Source: Stutzerimonas nitrititolerans (lineage in GTDB: Bacteria; Pseudomonadota; Gammaproteobacteria; Pseudomonadales; Pseudomonadaceae). Taken from it: a DNA stretch of 64,000 nucleotides. This document shows positions 7,564 through 19,696 of this stretch, in pieces; positions within the stretch are counted from its first letter, which is position 1, and each line of letters begins with the position of its first letter. Location: positions 92,513-156,512 of the forward strand of contig NZ_RFFL01000010.1 of NCBI RefSeq assembly GCF_003696285.1, read 5' to 3'. The notes under the pieces were generated by a model, which was not told where the DNA came from, searched no databases, and saw nothing but the letters and a program-made list of their open reading frames with translations. A program made the translations under genes and the position numbers.

Positions 7564-8835
7564 TCAGCGTGGCAGGTCGCGCTTCGGATGGCCGGTATAC
7601 AGCTGGCGTGGGCGGCCGATCTTCTGGCCGCTGGCGATCATTTCCTTCCAGTGGGAAATCCAGCCGACAGTCCGCGCCAGGGCGAAGATGACGGTGAACA
7701 TGCTGGTTGGAATGCCGATGGCCTTGAGGATGATGCCCGAGTAGAAGTCTACGTTCGGGTACAGGTTGCGCTCGGCGAAGTAGGGATCGTTGAGGGCGAT
7801 TTCTTCCAGCTTCATCGCCAGGTCCAGTTGCGGGTCGTTGATGCCCAGCTCGCCCAGGACTTCGTCGCAGGTCTGCTTCATGACCTTGGCGCGCGGGTCG
7901 AAGTTCTTGTAGACGCGATGGCCGAAGCCCATCAGCTTGAATGGATCGTTCTTGTCCTTTGCCTTGGCCAGGAATTTCTCGACATTCGAGACGTCGCCGA
8001 TCTCGTCCAGCATGGTCAGCACGGCTTCGTTCGCGCCGCCGTGTGCCGGCCCCCACAGTGCAGCGATGCCGGCTGCGATACAGGCGAACGGGTTGGCGCC
8101 GGTGGAGCCTGCCAGGCGAACGGTGGAAGTGGAGGCGTTCTGCTCATGATCGGCGTGCAGGATGAAGATGCGATCCATTGCCTTGGCCAGCACCGGGCTG
8201 ATCGGTTTGATCTCGGCCGGTGTGTTGAACATCATGTGCAGGAAGTTTTCCGAGTAGTTCAGGTCGTTGCGCGGATACATCAACGGCTGGCCCATCGAAT
8301 ACTTGTAGACCATGGCCGCGATGGTCGGCATCTTCGCGACCAGGCGGTGTGCGGAAATTTCACGATGCTGGGGGTTATTGATGTCCAGCGAGTCATGGTA
8401 GAAAGCGGACAGGGCGCCGACGATGCCGCACATCACGGCCATCGGGTGAGCGTCGCGACGGAAACCGTGAAGGAACGACTTCAGCTGCTCGTGAACGATG
8501 GTGTGATTCTTGATGGTGTCGACGAACTTGGCTTTCTGCTCGGTGGTCGGCAGTTCGCCGTTCAGCAGCAGGTAGCAGGTTTCGAGGTAGTCGGATTTTT
8601 CCGCCAGTTGCTCGATCGGGTAGCCACGATGCAGCAGGATGCCCTTGTCGCCATCGATGTAGGTGATCTTGGACTCGCAAGAGGCGGTCGACATGAAGCC
8701 GGGATCGAAGGTGAAACGACCCGTGGAGGTCAGGCTTCTTACGTCAATTACGTCAGGCCCTACGGTGCCGGTCAGAATGGGCAGTTCGATGGCTTCGGCG
8801 CCCTCGATAACCAACTGCGCTTTGTTGTCAGCCAT
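7564..8835 (-). CDS. gltA: Citrate synthase GltA
   Basis: Type II citrate synthase joins acetyl-CoA and oxaloacetate, the first TCA step. The 423-residue chain keeps the catalytic triad at the family positions: His265 in WGPAHGG, His306 in GFGHRVY and Asp363 in NVDFYSG. The [14 protein letters not shown] stretch of the active-site region is also intact. The end is a little shorter than usual for Pseudomonas (ends KRDLPR instead of the longer common tail), with no sign of a frameshift. AGGAGG six bases before the ATG supports the start. It is transcribed away from sdhC from its own promoter; NADH inhibition is expected for this hexameric type. Confidence 0.97.
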   Translation of the reverse strand: MADNKAQLVIEGAEAIELPILTGTVGPDVIDVRSLTSTGRFTFDPGFMSTASCESKITYIDGDKGILLHRGYPIEQLAEKSDYLETCYLLLNGELPTTEQKAKFVDTIKNHTIVHEQLKSFLHGFRRDAHPMAVMCGIVGALSAFYHDSLDINNPQHREISAHRLVAKMPTIAAMVYKYSMGQPLMYPRNDLNYSENFLHMMFNTPAEIKPISPVLAKAMDRIFILHADHEQNASTSTVRLAGSTGANPFACIAAGIAALWGPAHGGANEAVLTMLDEIGDVSNVEKFLAKAKDKNDPFKLMGFGHRVYKNFDPRAKVMKQTCDEVLGELGINDPQLDLAMKLEEIALNDPYFAERNLYPNVDFYSGIILKAIGIPTSMFTVIFALARTVGWISHWKEMIASGQKIGRPRQLYTGHPKRDLPR

Positions 8836-8893
8836 GTATGGCCTCCTGTCTTATGCTTGGAATCATCATGGCCCCCCACGCAGGGCCCGCATC

Positions 8894-8921
8894 ACTATAG
8901 TGAGATAAATCTCAAAGTCAA
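8894..8921 (-). promoter_or_regulatory. gltA promoter with overlapping palindromes
   Basis: On the minus strand TTGACT (8916-8921) and TATAGT (8894-8899) are 16 bases apart. TCACTATAGTGA (8892-8903) and GAGATAAATCTC (8902-8913) are back-to-back palindromes covering the -10 and spacer, and so are possible operator sites. Confidence 0.65.
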
Positions 8922-9034
8922 TTTGCGTAAGCCCGTGTCGCAGAGGGGTTTTCTGGGTGAATTCGCAACACAGGTTGTCTGTTTACGGCATTTATATATA
9001 GGTCGCCATCAGCCTTTAGTGGCACTTCACCACA

Positions 9035-9063
9035 TTGTCATTAGCGACCTAACTGTTTATACT
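9035..9063 (+). promoter_or_regulatory. Sigma-70 promoter of sdhCDAB
   Basis: TTGTCA (9035-9040), 17-base spacer, TATACT (9058-9063), about 130 bases before sdhC. A weaker second candidate (TTGTCT at 8975, TATAGG at 8997) lies upstream. The rest of the 8836-9194 gap holds no gene. Confidence 0.7.
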
Positions 9064-9194
9064 CGGAAACCGACCGGCAGGGGCCTCACAGGCAGTTTCC
9101 TGTAGGTTGTCACTCGTGGGTGGCGGGTGCCGCAGTGCACTCTTCCCAACAACTTTGCCCTGTGTCCTGGGGCTCTCAAGTGTGAAAAAAAGCC

Positions 9195-9569
9195 GTGAAA
9201 AGCCAACGACCTGTAAACCTAGATCTTAGGACAATAAAACTCCCAATCACTGCTTACACATCGATTATTCACCGTGTATCCGGGGTGATCCTGTTTGTCG
9301 GTGTGGCCATCATGCTGCTCGCGCTCGACGCTTCGCTGTCTTCCGAGGAAGGCTTTGCCGAGGTCAAGGCGTATCTGAGCAGTCCGCTGGTCAAGCTGAT
9401 CGTTTGGGGGCTGTTGTCTGCACTGCTGTATCACCTGGTGGCCGGCATTCGTCACCTGATCATGGACGCCGGACATGGCGAGACGCTGGAAGGCGGCAAG
9501 CTGGGTTCGAAAATCGTAATCGCCGTTTCGGTGGTGCTGATCCTGCTGGCGGGGGTGTGGATATGGTAA
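9195..9569 (+). CDS. sdhC: Succinate dehydrogenase cytochrome b556 subunit SdhC
   Basis: One of the two membrane anchors of complex II; with SdhD it binds haem b and ubiquinone. The 124-residue protein begins MKSQRPVNLDLRTIKLPITAYTSIIHRVSG, where the SIxHRxSG motif is the SdhC signature. It has three transmembrane helices (about 30-50, 70-92 and 103-124) and a conserved His (LLYHLVAGIRHLIMD) for haem. I take the GTG at 9195 as start: the family begins with a SQRPVNLDL stretch and no in-frame ATG lies between. First gene of sdhCDAB; its last codons overlap sdhD by 7 bases. Confidence 0.94.
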   Translation: MKSQRPVNLDLRTIKLPITAYTSIIHRVSGVILFVGVAIMLLALDASLSSEEGFAEVKAYLSSPLVKLIVWGLLSALLYHLVAGIRHLIMDAGHGETLEGGKLGSKIVIAVSVVLILLAGVWIW

Positions 9570-9931
9570 CCAATGTCACGAACTTTTCGCGTTCGGGCCT
9601 GTATGACTGGATGGCTCAGCGCGTTTCGGCAGTTGTCCTCGCTGCTTATTTCCTGTTCTTGATCGGATACCTGGTCGTTAACCCCGGGCTCGAATACGCT
9701 CAGTGGCATCAGCTGTACTCCGCCACCTGGATGCGTATCTTCAGTCTCCTGGCTCTCGTCGCGCTGAGCGTTCATGCGTGGGTTGGTATGTGGACGATTT
9801 CCACCGACTACCTGACCAACATGGCGATCGGTAAGTGGGCTACCGGTGTGCGGTTCATCTTCCAGGCAGTGTGTGGCATCGCCATGTTCACTATGTTCGT
9901 CTGGGGTGTGCAGATTCTTTGGGGTATCTGA
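9563..9931 (+). CDS. sdhD: Succinate dehydrogenase membrane anchor SdhD
   Basis: Second membrane anchor of complex II. The 122-residue protein begins MVTNVTNFSRSGLYDWMAQRVSAVVLAAY, where SGxxDWMxQRxSA is the SdhD signature. It has three transmembrane helices, with a His in LVALSVHAWVGMW for the haem/quinone region. The ATG overlaps the sdhC stop region by 7 bases, implying coupled translation. sdhA begins 4 bases after the stop. Confidence 0.94.
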   Translation: MVTNVTNFSRSGLYDWMAQRVSAVVLAAYFLFLIGYLVVNPGLEYAQWHQLYSATWMRIFSLLALVALSVHAWVGMWTISTDYLTNMAIGKWATGVRFIFQAVCGIAMFTMFVWGVQILWGI

Positions 9932-9934
9932 TTC

Positions 9935-11707
9935 ATGGCTAGCATTCGTACTCTTTCCTATGACGCCATCATCATTGGTGGCGGTGGCGCTGGCATGCGT
10001 GCCGCGCTGCAACTGGCCCAGGGTGGCCACAAGACTGCCGTGGTCACCAAGGTGTTCCCGACCCGGTCGCACACCGTTTCCGCCCAGGGTGGCATCACCT
10101 GCGCCATCGCCTCGGCCGACCCGAACGATGACTGGCGCTGGCACATGTACGATACCGTCAAGGGTTCCGATTACATCGGCGACCAGGACGCTATCGAATA
10201 CATGTGTTCCGTAGGACCCGAAGCGGTATTCGAACTGGAGCACATGGGGCTGCCGTTCTCCCGTACCGAGCAGGGCCGCATCTATCAGCGTCCGTTCGGC
10301 GGTCAGTCGAAGGACTACGGCAAGGGCGGCCAGGCCGCTCGTACCTGCGCCGCTGCCGACCGTACCGGTCACGCATTGCTGCACACGCTTTACCAAGGCA
10401 ACCTGAAAGCCGGCACGTCTTTCCTCAACGAATGGTACGCAGTCGATCTGGTCAAGAACCAGGACGGCGCCATCGTTGGCGTGATCGCGATCTGCATCGA
10501 GAACGGCGAGACCGTTTATATCCGTTCCAAGGCCGTAGTGCTGGCTACTGGCGGTGCCGGTCGTATCTATGCCTCCACCACCAACGCATTGATCAATACC
10601 GGTGACGGTATCGGCATGGCGCTGCGTGCAGGCGTGCCGGTTCAGGACATCGAAATGTGGCAGTTCCACCCGACCGGTATCGCCGGCGCGGGTGTACTGG
10701 TCACCGAAGGCTGCCGCGGTGAAGGCGGTTACCTGATCAACAAGCATGGCGAGCGCTTCATGGAGCGTTACGCTCCGAACGCCAAGGATCTTGCCGGTCG
10801 TGACGTGGTCGCACGTTCCATGGTCAAGGAAATCCTCGCCGGCAATGGCTGTGGTCCGAATGGCGATCACGTCATGCTCAAGCTCGATCACCTGGGTGAG
10901 GAAGTGCTGCACAGCCGCCTGCCTGGTATCTGCGAGCTGTCGAAGACCTTCGCTCATGTCGACCCGGTTACCGCTCCGGTTCCGGTCGTTCCGACCTGCC
11001 ATTACATGATGGGTGGTGTCGCCACCAACATTCATGGTCAGGCGATCACCCAGGATGCCAATGGCAACGACAAGATCGTCGAAGGCCTGTTCGCGGTTGG
11101 CGAAGTGGCTTGCGTATCGGTTCATGGTGCCAACCGCCTGGGTGGCAACTCGCTGCTCGACCTGGTGGTGTTCGGTCGTGCCGCTGGGCTGCACCTGGAG
11201 AAGGCACTGAAGGAAGGTGTCGAGCATCGTGGCGCTAGCGAGACCGATCTGGATACGGCGCTCAACCGCCTTGCCAGTCTCAACGAACGTACCACTGGCG
11301 AAGACGTCGCCTCGCTGCGCAAAGAGCTGCAGAGCTGCATGCAGAACTATTTCGGTGTGTTCCGTACCGGCGAATACATGCAGAAGGGTATCGCACAGTT
11401 GGCCGACCTGCGTCAGCGTATCGCCAGCGTGAAGATCTCCGACAAGAGCCAGGCGTTCAATACCGCCCGTATCGAAGCGCTCGAGCTGCAGAACCTGTTG
11501 GAAGTCGCCGAAGCTACCGCGATTGCCGCGGAAACTCGCAAGGAATCGCGCGGCGCTCACGCTCGCGAAGACTTCGAAGAGCGTGACGACGAAAACTGGC
11601 TGTGCCACACCCTGTATTTCCCGGGTGAGAAGCGTGTATCCAAGCGTGCCGTGAACTTCTCTCCGAAGACAGTACCGACATTCGAGCCCAAGGTTCGGAC
11701 ATACTGA
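9935..11707 (+). CDS. sdhA: Succinate dehydrogenase flavoprotein SdhA
   Basis: Catalytic subunit of complex II, oxidising succinate to fumarate at the cytoplasmic face. In the 590 residues the FAD dinucleotide motif GGGGAG is at 15-20 and the covalent FAD attachment His46 sits in [11 protein letters not shown]. The substrate-site elements HPTGI and the [13 protein letters not shown] loop are present. The capping and helical domains follow, and the end carries the usual [13 protein letters not shown]. Length is that of the E. coli protein. It is co-transcribed with sdhC, sdhD and sdhB. Confidence 0.98.
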   Translation: MASIRTLSYDAIIIGGGGAGMRAALQLAQGGHKTAVVTKVFPTRSHTVSAQGGITCAIASADPNDDWRWHMYDTVKGSDYIGDQDAIEYMCSVGPEAVFELEHMGLPFSRTEQGRIYQRPFGGQSKDYGKGGQAARTCAAADRTGHALLHTLYQGNLKAGTSFLNEWYAVDLVKNQDGAIVGVIAICIENGETVYIRSKAVVLATGGAGRIYASTTNALINTGDGIGMALRAGVPVQDIEMWQFHPTGIAGAGVLVTEGCRGEGGYLINKHGERFMERYAPNAKDLAGRDVVARSMVKEILAGNGCGPNGDHVMLKLDHLGEEVLHSRLPGICELSKTFAHVDPVTAPVPVVPTCHYMMGGVATNIHGQAITQDANGNDKIVEGLFAVGEVACVSVHGANRLGGNSLLDLVVFGRAAGLHLEKALKEGVEHRGASETDLDTALNRLASLNERTTGEDVASLRKELQSCMQNYFGVFRTGEYMQKGIAQLADLRQRIASVKISDKSQAFNTARIEALELQNLLEVAEATAIAAETRKESRGAHAREDFEERDDENWLCHTLYFPGEKRVSKRAVNFSPKTVPTFEPKVRTY

Positions 11708-11718
11708 GGTCGCCTAAA

Positions 11719-12423
11719 ATGTTGCAAGTGAGCGTCTATCGCTACAACCCGGATCAAGACGAAAAGCCCTACATGCAGGATTTTCAGGTCAATACCGATG
11801 GTAAGGACCTGATGGTGCTCGACGTGCTGGCACTGATCAAGGAGCAGGACGAAGGCTTCTCCTATCGTCGCTCCTGCCGTGAAGGGGTCTGTGGCTCCGA
11901 TGGCATGAACATGAACGGCAAGAATGGCCTGGCCTGCATCACGCCGCTGTCCGACGTGGTCAAGGGGGGCAAGCTGGTTCTGCGTCCGTTGCCTGGTCTG
12001 CCAGTCATTCGTGACTTGGTCGTCGATATGGGCATCTTCTACAAGCAGTACGAGAAGGTTCGTCCTTATCTGATGAACAATACGCCGGCACCGGCTATCG
12101 AACGACTGCAGAGCCCGGAAGATCGCGAGAAGCTGGATGGTCTGTACGAGTGCATTCTGTGCGCTTGCTGCTCCACCAGTTGCCCGTCCTTCTGGTGGAA
12201 CCCGGACAAGTTCCTCGGTCCCGCCGCGTTGCTGCAGGCTTATCGCTTCCTGGCCGACAGCCGCGACACCGAAACCGAGGAGCGTCTGGCGGCACTGGAC
12301 GATCCGTTCAGCGTGTTCCGTTGCCGTGGCATCATGAACTGCGTGAGCGTTTGCCCGAAGGGTCTGAACCCGACCAAGGCAATCGGCCACGTGCGTAACA
12401 TGCTGCTGCAGAGCGGGACCTGA
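11719..12423 (+). CDS. sdhB: Succinate dehydrogenase iron-sulphur protein SdhB
   Basis: Electron-transfer subunit of complex II. The N-terminal plant-type ferredoxin domain holds the [2Fe-2S] ligands Cys53, Cys58, Asp61 and Cys73 in SCREGVCGSD and GLAC. The C-terminal domain holds the [4Fe-4S] set (Cys145, Cys148, Cys151, with Cys155 before Pro). The [3Fe-4S] set includes Cys202, Cys208 and Cys212 in CRGIMNCVSVCPKGLNP. The 234-residue length is standard. It is the last gene of the sdh unit, 11 bases after sdhA. Confidence 0.98.
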   Translation: MLQVSVYRYNPDQDEKPYMQDFQVNTDGKDLMVLDVLALIKEQDEGFSYRRSCREGVCGSDGMNMNGKNGLACITPLSDVVKGGKLVLRPLPGLPVIRDLVVDMGIFYKQYEKVRPYLMNNTPAPAIERLQSPEDREKLDGLYECILCACCSTSCPSFWWNPDKFLGPAALLQAYRFLADSRDTETEERLAALDDPFSVFRCRGIMNCVSVCPKGLNPTKAIGHVRNMLLQSGT

Positions 12424-12431
12424 TGTATCCG

Positions 12432-12460
12432 GGCAGGCGATTGCGGTTGATTCGCCTGCC
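12432..12460 (+). terminator. Stem-loop after sdhB
   Basis: GGCAGGCGA (12432-12440) pairs with TCGCCTGCC (12452-12460). No clean T-run follows, so it may only weaken or protect the transcript rather than stop it. The remaining gap to sucA (to 12707) holds no gene, only a short direct repeat CGGCGCCGTAG at 12485 and 12503. Confidence 0.5.
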
Positions 12461-12707
12461 TGCTTCGCTTCACCGTGACACCTGCGGCGCCGTAGTTGAT
12501 CTCGGCGCCGTAGCTTTAGTAGGAAACCCAGCCCACAAAGCCGGGATTCCACTCTGAAAATTGACGACCAGCAGGAGCATCCGGGGTGGTGCCCGGAAAC
12601 TATCTGCGCGGTCCGTAGTGGCTTTACCTGAGTCGCTGCTTCAGAACTTGGGAAGTCATGCTGCGGTCTCCACGCTGGTGGTGTCTCCTTATCGAAGGTG
12701 ACCGAAC

Positions 12708-15539
12708 ATGCAAGAAAGCGTAATGCAGCGCATGTGGGACAGTGCCCACCTATCCGGTGGTAATGCTGCCTATGTGGAAGAGCTTTATGAGCTCTACCTG
12801 CACGACCCCAATGCTGTGCCCGAAGAATGGCGCAGCTACTTCCAGAAGTTGCCCGTCAGCGGCAGCACTACGACCGATGTATCGCATTCGACGATTCGCG
12901 ATCATTTCGTCTTGCTGGCCAAGAATCAGCGTCGCGCCCAGCCTGTTTCAGCCGGTAGCGTCAGTAGCGAGCATGAGAAGAAGCAGGTCGAAGTCCTTCG
13001 CCTGATTCAGGCTTACCGCATGCGCGGTCACCAGGCCGCTCAACTCGACCCACTCGGTCTCCGTCAGCGTCCCGTTCCTGCCGATCTTTCGATCAACCAC
13101 TATGGTCTGACCGACTCGGACCTGGACACCGTGTTCCGCACCGGTGATCTGGCGCTGGGCAAGGACGAGGCAACGTTGCGTGAAATTCATCAGGCGTTGC
13201 AAGAGACATACTGTCGCACCATTGGCGCCGAATTCACGCACATCGTCGATTCTGAGCAGCGCAACTGGTTCGTGCAGCGCCTGGAAAGCGTTCGTGGTCG
13301 TCCGGCTTTCTCGCCTGAAATCAAGAGCCACCTGCTCGAGCGCCTGACCGCCGCCGAAGGTCTGGAAAAGTACCTGGGTACCAAGTATCCCGGGACCAAG
13401 CGTTTCGGTCTGGAAGGTGGCGAGAGCCTGATTCCGCTGCTGGACGAGATCATCCAGCGTTCCGGTTCCTATGGCACCAAGGAAATCGTCATCGGCATGG
13501 CCCACCGCGGTCGCCTGAACGTACTGGTCAATACCTTCGGCAAGAATCCGCGCGACCTGTTCGACGAGTTCGAAGGCAAGAAGGTGGAAGGACTGAGTTC
13601 CGGTGACGTGAAGTATCACCAGGGCTTTTCCTCCAACGTGATGACGCCTGGTGGCGAGATTCACCTGGCCATGGCCTTCAACCCATCCCACCTGGAAATC
13701 GTTTCCCCGGTGGTCGAAGGTTCGGTGCGCGCCCGCCAGGACCGCCGTTGCGATCCGGTCGGCGACAAGGTCCTTCCGGTGACCATCCACGGTGACGCTG
13801 CCGTCGCCGGTCAGGGCGTGGTCATGGAAACCTTTCAGATGTCGCAGACCCGCGCCTATCGCACGGGCGGCACCATCCGCATCGTGGTCAACAACCAGGT
13901 TGGCTTCACTACCAACAAGCAGGAAGATGCGCGCTCCACGGAGTACGCCACCGACGTGGCGAAAATGATCCAGGCGCCGATCTTCCACGTGAACGCCGAT
14001 GATCCGGAGGCCGTGCTGTTCGTCACCCAGCTGGCCGTCGATTATCGCATGCAGTTCAAGCGCGATGTGGTGATCGATCTGGTCTGCTACCGCCGCCGCG
14101 GCCACAACGAGGCCGATGAGCCGAGCGGTACCCAGCCGCTGATGTACCAGCAGATCGCCAAGCAGCGCACCACGCGCGAGCTGTATGCCGACAGCCTGAT
14201 CCAGGCCAATGTGCAGGACGCCGAGAGCGTGCAGGCGAAGATCGACGAGTACCGCACCGCGCTGGACAACGGTCTGCACGTGGTCAAGAGCCTGGTCAAG
14301 GAGCCCAACAAGGAGCTGTTCGTCGACTGGCGTCCCTACCTGGGCCATGCCTGGACCGCGCGTCACGATACCCGGTTCGATCTGAAGACCCTGCAGGAAC
14401 TCTCCAGCAAGATGCTTGCGGTGCCCGAAGGCTTCGTCGTCCAGCGCCAGGTATCGAAGATTCTCGAAGACCGCCAGAAAATGGGTGCCGGTGCACTGGC
14501 CATCAACTGGGGCTATGCCGAGACGCTGGCCTACGCGACCCTGCTGTTCGAAGGCCACCCGGTCCGCATCAGTGGTCAGGACGTCGGTCGCGGCACCTTC
14601 TCGCATCGCCATGCGGCGCTGCACAACCAGAAGGACGGCAGCACCCACATTCCGCTGCAGCACCTGTACGAAGGCCAGCCTCGCTTCGATCTGTACGATT
14701 CCTTCCTCTCCGAGGAAGCCGTGCTGGCATTCGAATACGGCTATGCCACCACCATGCCGAACGCTCTGGTGATCTGGGAAGCGCAGTTCGGTGACTTCGC
14801 CAACGGTGCTCAGGTCGTGATCGACCAGTTCATCACCAGTGGCGAGCATAAGTGGGGACGCCTGTGCGGCCTGACCATGCTGTTGCCGCATGGTTATGAA
14901 GGGCAGGGGCCGGAGCACTCCTCCGCGCGTCTGGAGCGTTACCTGCAGCTGTGTGCCGAGCAGAACATCCAGGTGTGCGTACCGACCACGCCGGCGCAGG
15001 TCTACCACATGCTGCGTCGTCAGGCGATCCGCCCTCTTCGCAAGCCGCTGGTCGCGCTTACGCCGAAGTCGCTGCTACGCCACAAGCTGGCTACCTCGAC
15101 GCTCGAGGATCTGACCGAGGGTTCGTTCCAGACCGTCATCCCGGAAATCGATCAAATCGATCCGGCCAAGGTCGAACGACTCATCATGTGCAGCGGCAAG
15201 GTCTACTACGATCTGCTGGACAAGCGTCGTAGCGAAGGCCGGGAAGATATTGCCATCGTGCGTATCGAGCAGCTGTATCCGTTCCCGGAAGAGGATCTGG
15301 CCGAGGTGCTCGCGCCTTACCAGAAGCTCAAGCAGATCGTCTGGTGCCAGGAAGAGCCGATGAACCAGGGCGCGTGGTATTGCAGCCAGCACCATATGCG
15401 TCGTGTGGCCACAGCGCACAAGAAGGAGCTGTTCCTTCAGTACGCCGGTCGTGAAGCCTCCGCCGCACCTGCGGTCGGTTACGCCTCCATGCACGCCGAA
15501 CAGCAGGAAAAACTGCTGCAGGACGCATTCACCGTTTAA
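12708..15539 (+). CDS. sucA: 2-oxoglutarate dehydrogenase E1 component SucA
   Basis: Thiamine-diphosphate enzyme that decarboxylates 2-oxoglutarate and passes the succinyl group to the lipoyl arm of SucB. The 943-residue chain has the N-terminal E2-binding start ([30 protein letters not shown]), the [11 protein letters not shown] element, the ThDP/Mg region around [11 protein letters not shown] and NNQVGFTT, and the pyrimidine-domain stretch [14 protein letters not shown]. Length fits the family. A GAAGGTGA ribosome site precedes the ATG. It heads the sucA-sucB-lpd unit. Confidence 0.98.
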   Translation: MQESVMQRMWDSAHLSGGNAAYVEELYELYLHDPNAVPEEWRSYFQKLPVSGSTTTDVSHSTIRDHFVLLAKNQRRAQPVSAGSVSSEHEKKQVEVLRLIQAYRMRGHQAAQLDPLGLRQRPVPADLSINHYGLTDSDLDTVFRTGDLALGKDEATLREIHQALQETYCRTIGAEFTHIVDSEQRNWFVQRLESVRGRPAFSPEIKSHLLERLTAAEGLEKYLGTKYPGTKRFGLEGGESLIPLLDEIIQRSGSYGTKEIVIGMAHRGRLNVLVNTFGKNPRDLFDEFEGKKVEGLSSGDVKYHQGFSSNVMTPGGEIHLAMAFNPSHLEIVSPVVEGSVRARQDRRCDPVGDKVLPVTIHGDAAVAGQGVVMETFQMSQTRAYRTGGTIRIVVNNQVGFTTNKQEDARSTEYATDVAKMIQAPIFHVNADDPEAVLFVTQLAVDYRMQFKRDVVIDLVCYRRRGHNEADEPSGTQPLMYQQIAKQRTTRELYADSLIQANVQDAESVQAKIDEYRTALDNGLHVVKSLVKEPNKELFVDWRPYLGHAWTARHDTRFDLKTLQELSSKMLAVPEGFVVQRQVSKILEDRQKMGAGALAINWGYAETLAYATLLFEGHPVRISGQDVGRGTFSHRHAALHNQKDGSTHIPLQHLYEGQPRFDLYDSFLSEEAVLAFEYGYATTMPNALVIWEAQFGDFANGAQVVIDQFITSGEHKWGRLCGLTMLLPHGYEGQGPEHSSARLERYLQLCAEQNIQVCVPTTPAQVYHMLRRQAIRPLRKPLVALTPKSLLRHKLATSTLEDLTEGSFQTVIPEIDQIDPAKVERLIMCSGKVYYDLLDKRRSEGREDIAIVRIEQLYPFPEEDLAEVLAPYQKLKQIVWCQEEPMNQGAWYCSQHHMRRVATAHKKELFLQYAGREASAAPAVGYASMHAEQQEKLLQDAFTV

Positions 15540-15551
15540 ATCATCGAGCAA

Positions 15552-15574
15552 GAGGCCGCGGACTTCGCGGCCTC
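15552..15574 (+). other. Intercistronic stem-loop between sucA and sucB
   Basis: GAGGCCGCG and CGCGGCCTC pair perfectly around a 5-base loop, with no T-run. It lies in the 68-base gap and may set relative transcript levels by protecting upstream or downstream RNA ends (inference). Confidence 0.6.
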
Positions 15575-15607
15575 GCCGTAGAAACCGAATCAATAGGACC
15601 CCAGCTA

Positions 15608-16825
15608 ATGGCTATCGAGATCAAAGCCCCCCAATTCCCGGAATCGGTCGCTGACGGCACCGTTGCCACCTGGCACAAGCAACCGGGCGAAGCAGTCAAG
15701 CGTGACGAATTGATCGTCGATATCGAGACCGACAAGGTCGTGATGGAAGTACTCGCCGAAGCCGATGGCGTGCTGACCGAAATCGTCAAGAACGAAGGCG
15801 ACACCGTGCTCAGCGGCGAGTTGCTCGGCAAGCTGGAAGCGGGTGCCACCGCTTCGGCAGCGCCAGCGCCCGCAGCGGCACCTGCCGCCGCTCCGGCTGC
15901 CGCTCCCGCCGCTGCCAGTGCCGAAGAGGCGATCCTCGCGCCAGCCGCTCGCAAGCTCGCCGAAGAGAATGGCATCGACCCCAACAGCGTGAAGGGCACC
16001 GGCAAGGACGGTCGCGTCACCAAGGAAGACGTGGTTGCCGCCATCGAGGCCAAGAAGTCCGCTCCGGCCGCAGCCAAGCCTGCTGCCAGCGCTGCCGCTG
16101 CGCCTGTCGTTGCAGCCGGTGACCGCACCGAGAAGCGTGTGCCGATGACCCGTCTGCGTGCCAAGGTTGCCGAGCGTCTGGTCGAGGCACAGTCGAACAT
16201 GGCGATGCTGACCACCTTCAACGAAGTCGACATGACCGAAGTCATGGCGCTGCGTTCGAAGTACAAGGAGCTGTTCGAGAAGACTCACAACGGCGTACGC
16301 CTGGGCTTCATGTCCTTCTTCGTCAAGGCTTCCGTCGAGGCGCTGAAGCGCTTCCCGGCGGTCAACGCCTCGATCGACGGCAGCGACATCGTCTACCACG
16401 GCTATCAGGACATCGGCGTTGCCGTTTCCAGCGACCGTGGTCTGGTCGTGCCCGTGTTGCGCAATGCCGAGCTGATGAGCCTGGCGGAAGTCGAAAGCGG
16501 CATCGCGACCTTCGGCAAGAAGGCCCGCGACGGTAAACTGTCGATCGACGAAATGACTGGTGGTACCTTCACCATCACCAACGGTGGTACTTTCGGTTCG
16601 ATGATGTCCACTCCTATCGTCAATCCGCCGCAAGCCGCCATCCTGGGCATGCACAACATCCTGCAACGACCGATGGCCATCAATGGTCAGGTGGTCATCC
16701 GGCCGATGATGTACCTGGCGCTGTCCTACGATCATCGCCTGATCGACGGCAAGGAAGCGGTCAGCTTCCTGGTGACCATCAAGAACCTGCTGGAAGACCC
16801 GGCCCGCCTGCTGCTGGACATCTAA
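15608..16825 (+). CDS. sucB: Dihydrolipoyllysine succinyltransferase SucB (E2)
   Basis: Core subunit of the 2-oxoglutarate dehydrogenase complex. The 405 residues show the usual order. The lipoyl domain (1-80) has the modified Lys in [10 protein letters not shown] mobile Ala/Pro linker (about 84-105) follows, then the peripheral-subunit-binding domain (about 112-148, [15 protein letters not shown] and [11 protein letters not shown]), a second Ala-rich linker, and the catalytic domain ending with [15 protein letters not shown], whose His-Asp pair is catalytic. One lipoyl domain, as in other Pseudomonas SucB. It lies 68 bases after sucA. Confidence 0.98.
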   Translation: MAIEIKAPQFPESVADGTVATWHKQPGEAVKRDELIVDIETDKVVMEVLAEADGVLTEIVKNEGDTVLSGELLGKLEAGATASAAPAPAAAPAAAPAAAPAAASAEEAILAPAARKLAEENGIDPNSVKGTGKDGRVTKEDVVAAIEAKKSAPAAAKPAASAAAAPVVAAGDRTEKRVPMTRLRAKVAERLVEAQSNMAMLTTFNEVDMTEVMALRSKYKELFEKTHNGVRLGFMSFFVKASVEALKRFPAVNASIDGSDIVYHGYQDIGVAVSSDRGLVVPVLRNAELMSLAEVESGIATFGKKARDGKLSIDEMTGGTFTITNGGTFGSMMSTPIVNPPQAAILGMHNILQRPMAINGQVVIRPMMYLALSYDHRLIDGKEAVSFLVTIKNLLEDPARLLLDI

Positions 16826-16830
16826 AAAGC

Positions 16831-16887
16831 AGCGGCAAGTCGCAAGCGGGAGCTGCCTCGAGGTGGCTTCGCTTGTGGCTTGCCGCT
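16831..16887. repeat. REP-like stem-loop between sucB and lpd
   Basis: AGCGGCAAGTCGCAAGCG (16831-16848) is matched 16 of 18 by the inverted arm at 16870-16887, around a 21-base loop. It fills most of the 90-base gap and resembles the AGC-GCAAG/CTTGC-GCT repeats of Pseudomonas. It could slow decay of the sucAB message or reduce read-through into lpd. Confidence 0.75.
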
Positions 16888-16903
16888 TTTCGCTTGAAGC
16901 TAG

Positions 16904-18352
<1,449 letters not shown>

Positions 18353-18370
18353 TGGTTGTGTGAACTGACG

Positions 18371-18405
18371 AAGCCCGCCGTGTTCTCGCGAACACTGCGG
18401 GCTTT
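18371..18405 (+). terminator. Intrinsic terminator after lpd
   Basis: A 15-bp stem (18371-18385 with 18390-18404, one mismatch) with a TCGC loop ends in TTT. It separates sucAB-lpd from sucCD, which therefore probably has its own start of transcription in 18406-18529. Confidence 0.8.
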
Positions 18406-18529
18406 CGTCGATGTGGGCAGCTAAAAAACAACCAGGTCTTTGAAAGGTATTTCCGATAGTTTTCAGTGACTTGGGGTGGCGCGGCCTCAGCGCTGCGTCT
18501 GATGCATATCAACCGAATGGTAGCTAAGC

Positions 18530-19696
18530 ATGAATCTCCACGAATATCAGGGTAAGCAACTATTTGCCGAGTACGGACTGCCGGTTTCGGCAGGCTACGC
18601 GGTAGACAATCCACGAGAAGCCGCCGAGGCTTGCGACAAGATTGGCGGCACCGAATGGGTGGTCAAGGCTCAGGTGCATGCCGGCGGTCGCGGCAAGGCC
18701 GGCGGCGTCAAGCTGGTGCGCAGCAAGGACGAGGCCCGAGCGTTCGCACAGCAGTGGCTCGGCGAGCGACTGGTGACCTACCAGACCGATGCCAATGGCC
18801 AGCCGGTCAGCAAGATTCTGGTCGAAGCCTGCACTGATATTGCCAAGGAGCTTTACTTGGGCGCGGTGGTCGATCGCGCCTCGCGTCGTATCGTGTTCAT
18901 GGCCTCCACCGAAGGTGGCGTGGATATCGAGAAAGTCGCCCACGACACACCTGAGAAGATCCTCAAGGCCACCGTCGACCCGCTGGTCGGCGCGCAGCCG
19001 TTCCAGGGCCGCGAGCTGGCTTTCCAGCTGGGGCTCAAGGGTGACCAGGTCAAGCAGTTCGTGCACATCTTCGTCGGCCTGGCCAAGCTGTTCGTCGACT
19101 ACGACCTGGCTCTGCTGGAAGTCAATCCGCTGGTGATCAAGAAGGACGGCAACCTGCATTGCCTGGATGCCAAGATCAACATCGACAGCAACGCCATCTA
19201 TCGCCAGCCCAAGCTGCGCGACATGGCCGACCCGTCCCAGGACGACCCGCGTGAAGCCCATGCGGCACGTTGGGAACTCAACTACGTGGCCCTCGATGGC
19301 AACATCGGTTGCATGGTCAATGGCGCCGGCCTGGCGATGGGCACCATGGACATCGTCAACCTGCACGGTGGCAAGCCGGCCAACTTCCTCGATGTCGGCG
19401 GTGGCGCCACCGAGGAGCGGGTCGCCGAAGCCTTCAAGATCATCCTGTCCGACCCGAACGTGGCGGCGGTGCTGGTGAACATCTTCGGCGGTATCGTGCG
19501 TTGCGACATGATTGCCGAAGGCATCATCGGCGCGGTGAAGGAAGTGGGCGTGAAGGTGCCGGTCGTGGTGCGCCTGGAGGGTAACAACGCCGACCTGGGC
19601 GCCAAGATGCTGAGCGACAGCGGGCTGAACATCATCGGTGCGAACAGCCTGACCGATGCGGCGGTACAGGTTGTCAAAGCCGCGGAGGGCAAGTAA
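18530..19696 (+). CDS. sucC: Succinyl-CoA synthetase beta subunit SucC
   Basis: ADP/GDP-forming enzyme that makes nucleoside triphosphate from succinyl-CoA; the beta subunit carries the nucleotide and succinate sites. The 388 residues begin [18 protein letters not shown], with an ATP-grasp fold: [27 protein letters not shown], and [10 protein letters not shown] for Mg. A C-terminal CoA-ligase fold carries [17 protein letters not shown]. Length equals the E. coli protein. The stop codon shares its last A with the ATG of sucD, so translation is coupled. Confidence 0.98.
   Translation: MNLHEYQGKQLFAEYGLPVSAGYAVDNPREAAEACDKIGGTEWVVKAQVHAGGRGKAGGVKLVRSKDEARAFAQQWLGERLVTYQTDANGQPVSKILVEACTDIAKELYLGAVVDRASRRIVFMASTEGGVDIEKVAHDTPEKILKATVDPLVGAQPFQGRELAFQLGLKGDQVKQFVHIFVGLAKLFVDYDLALLEVNPLVIKKDGNLHCLDAKINIDSNAIYRQPKLRDMADPSQDDPREAHAARWELNYVALDGNIGCMVNGAGLAMGTMDIVNLHGGKPANFLDVGGGATEERVAEAFKIILSDPNVAAVLVNIFGGIVRCDMIAEGIIGAVKEVGVKVPVVVRLEGNNADLGAKMLSDSGLNIIGANSLTDAAVQVVKAAEGK

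Noticed and set aside
9452..15008. Long minus-strand frames opposite sdhA (9452-11608) and sucA (12948-15008)
   Set aside because: Same cause; translations are rich in His, Gln, Val and Asp without recognisable domains.
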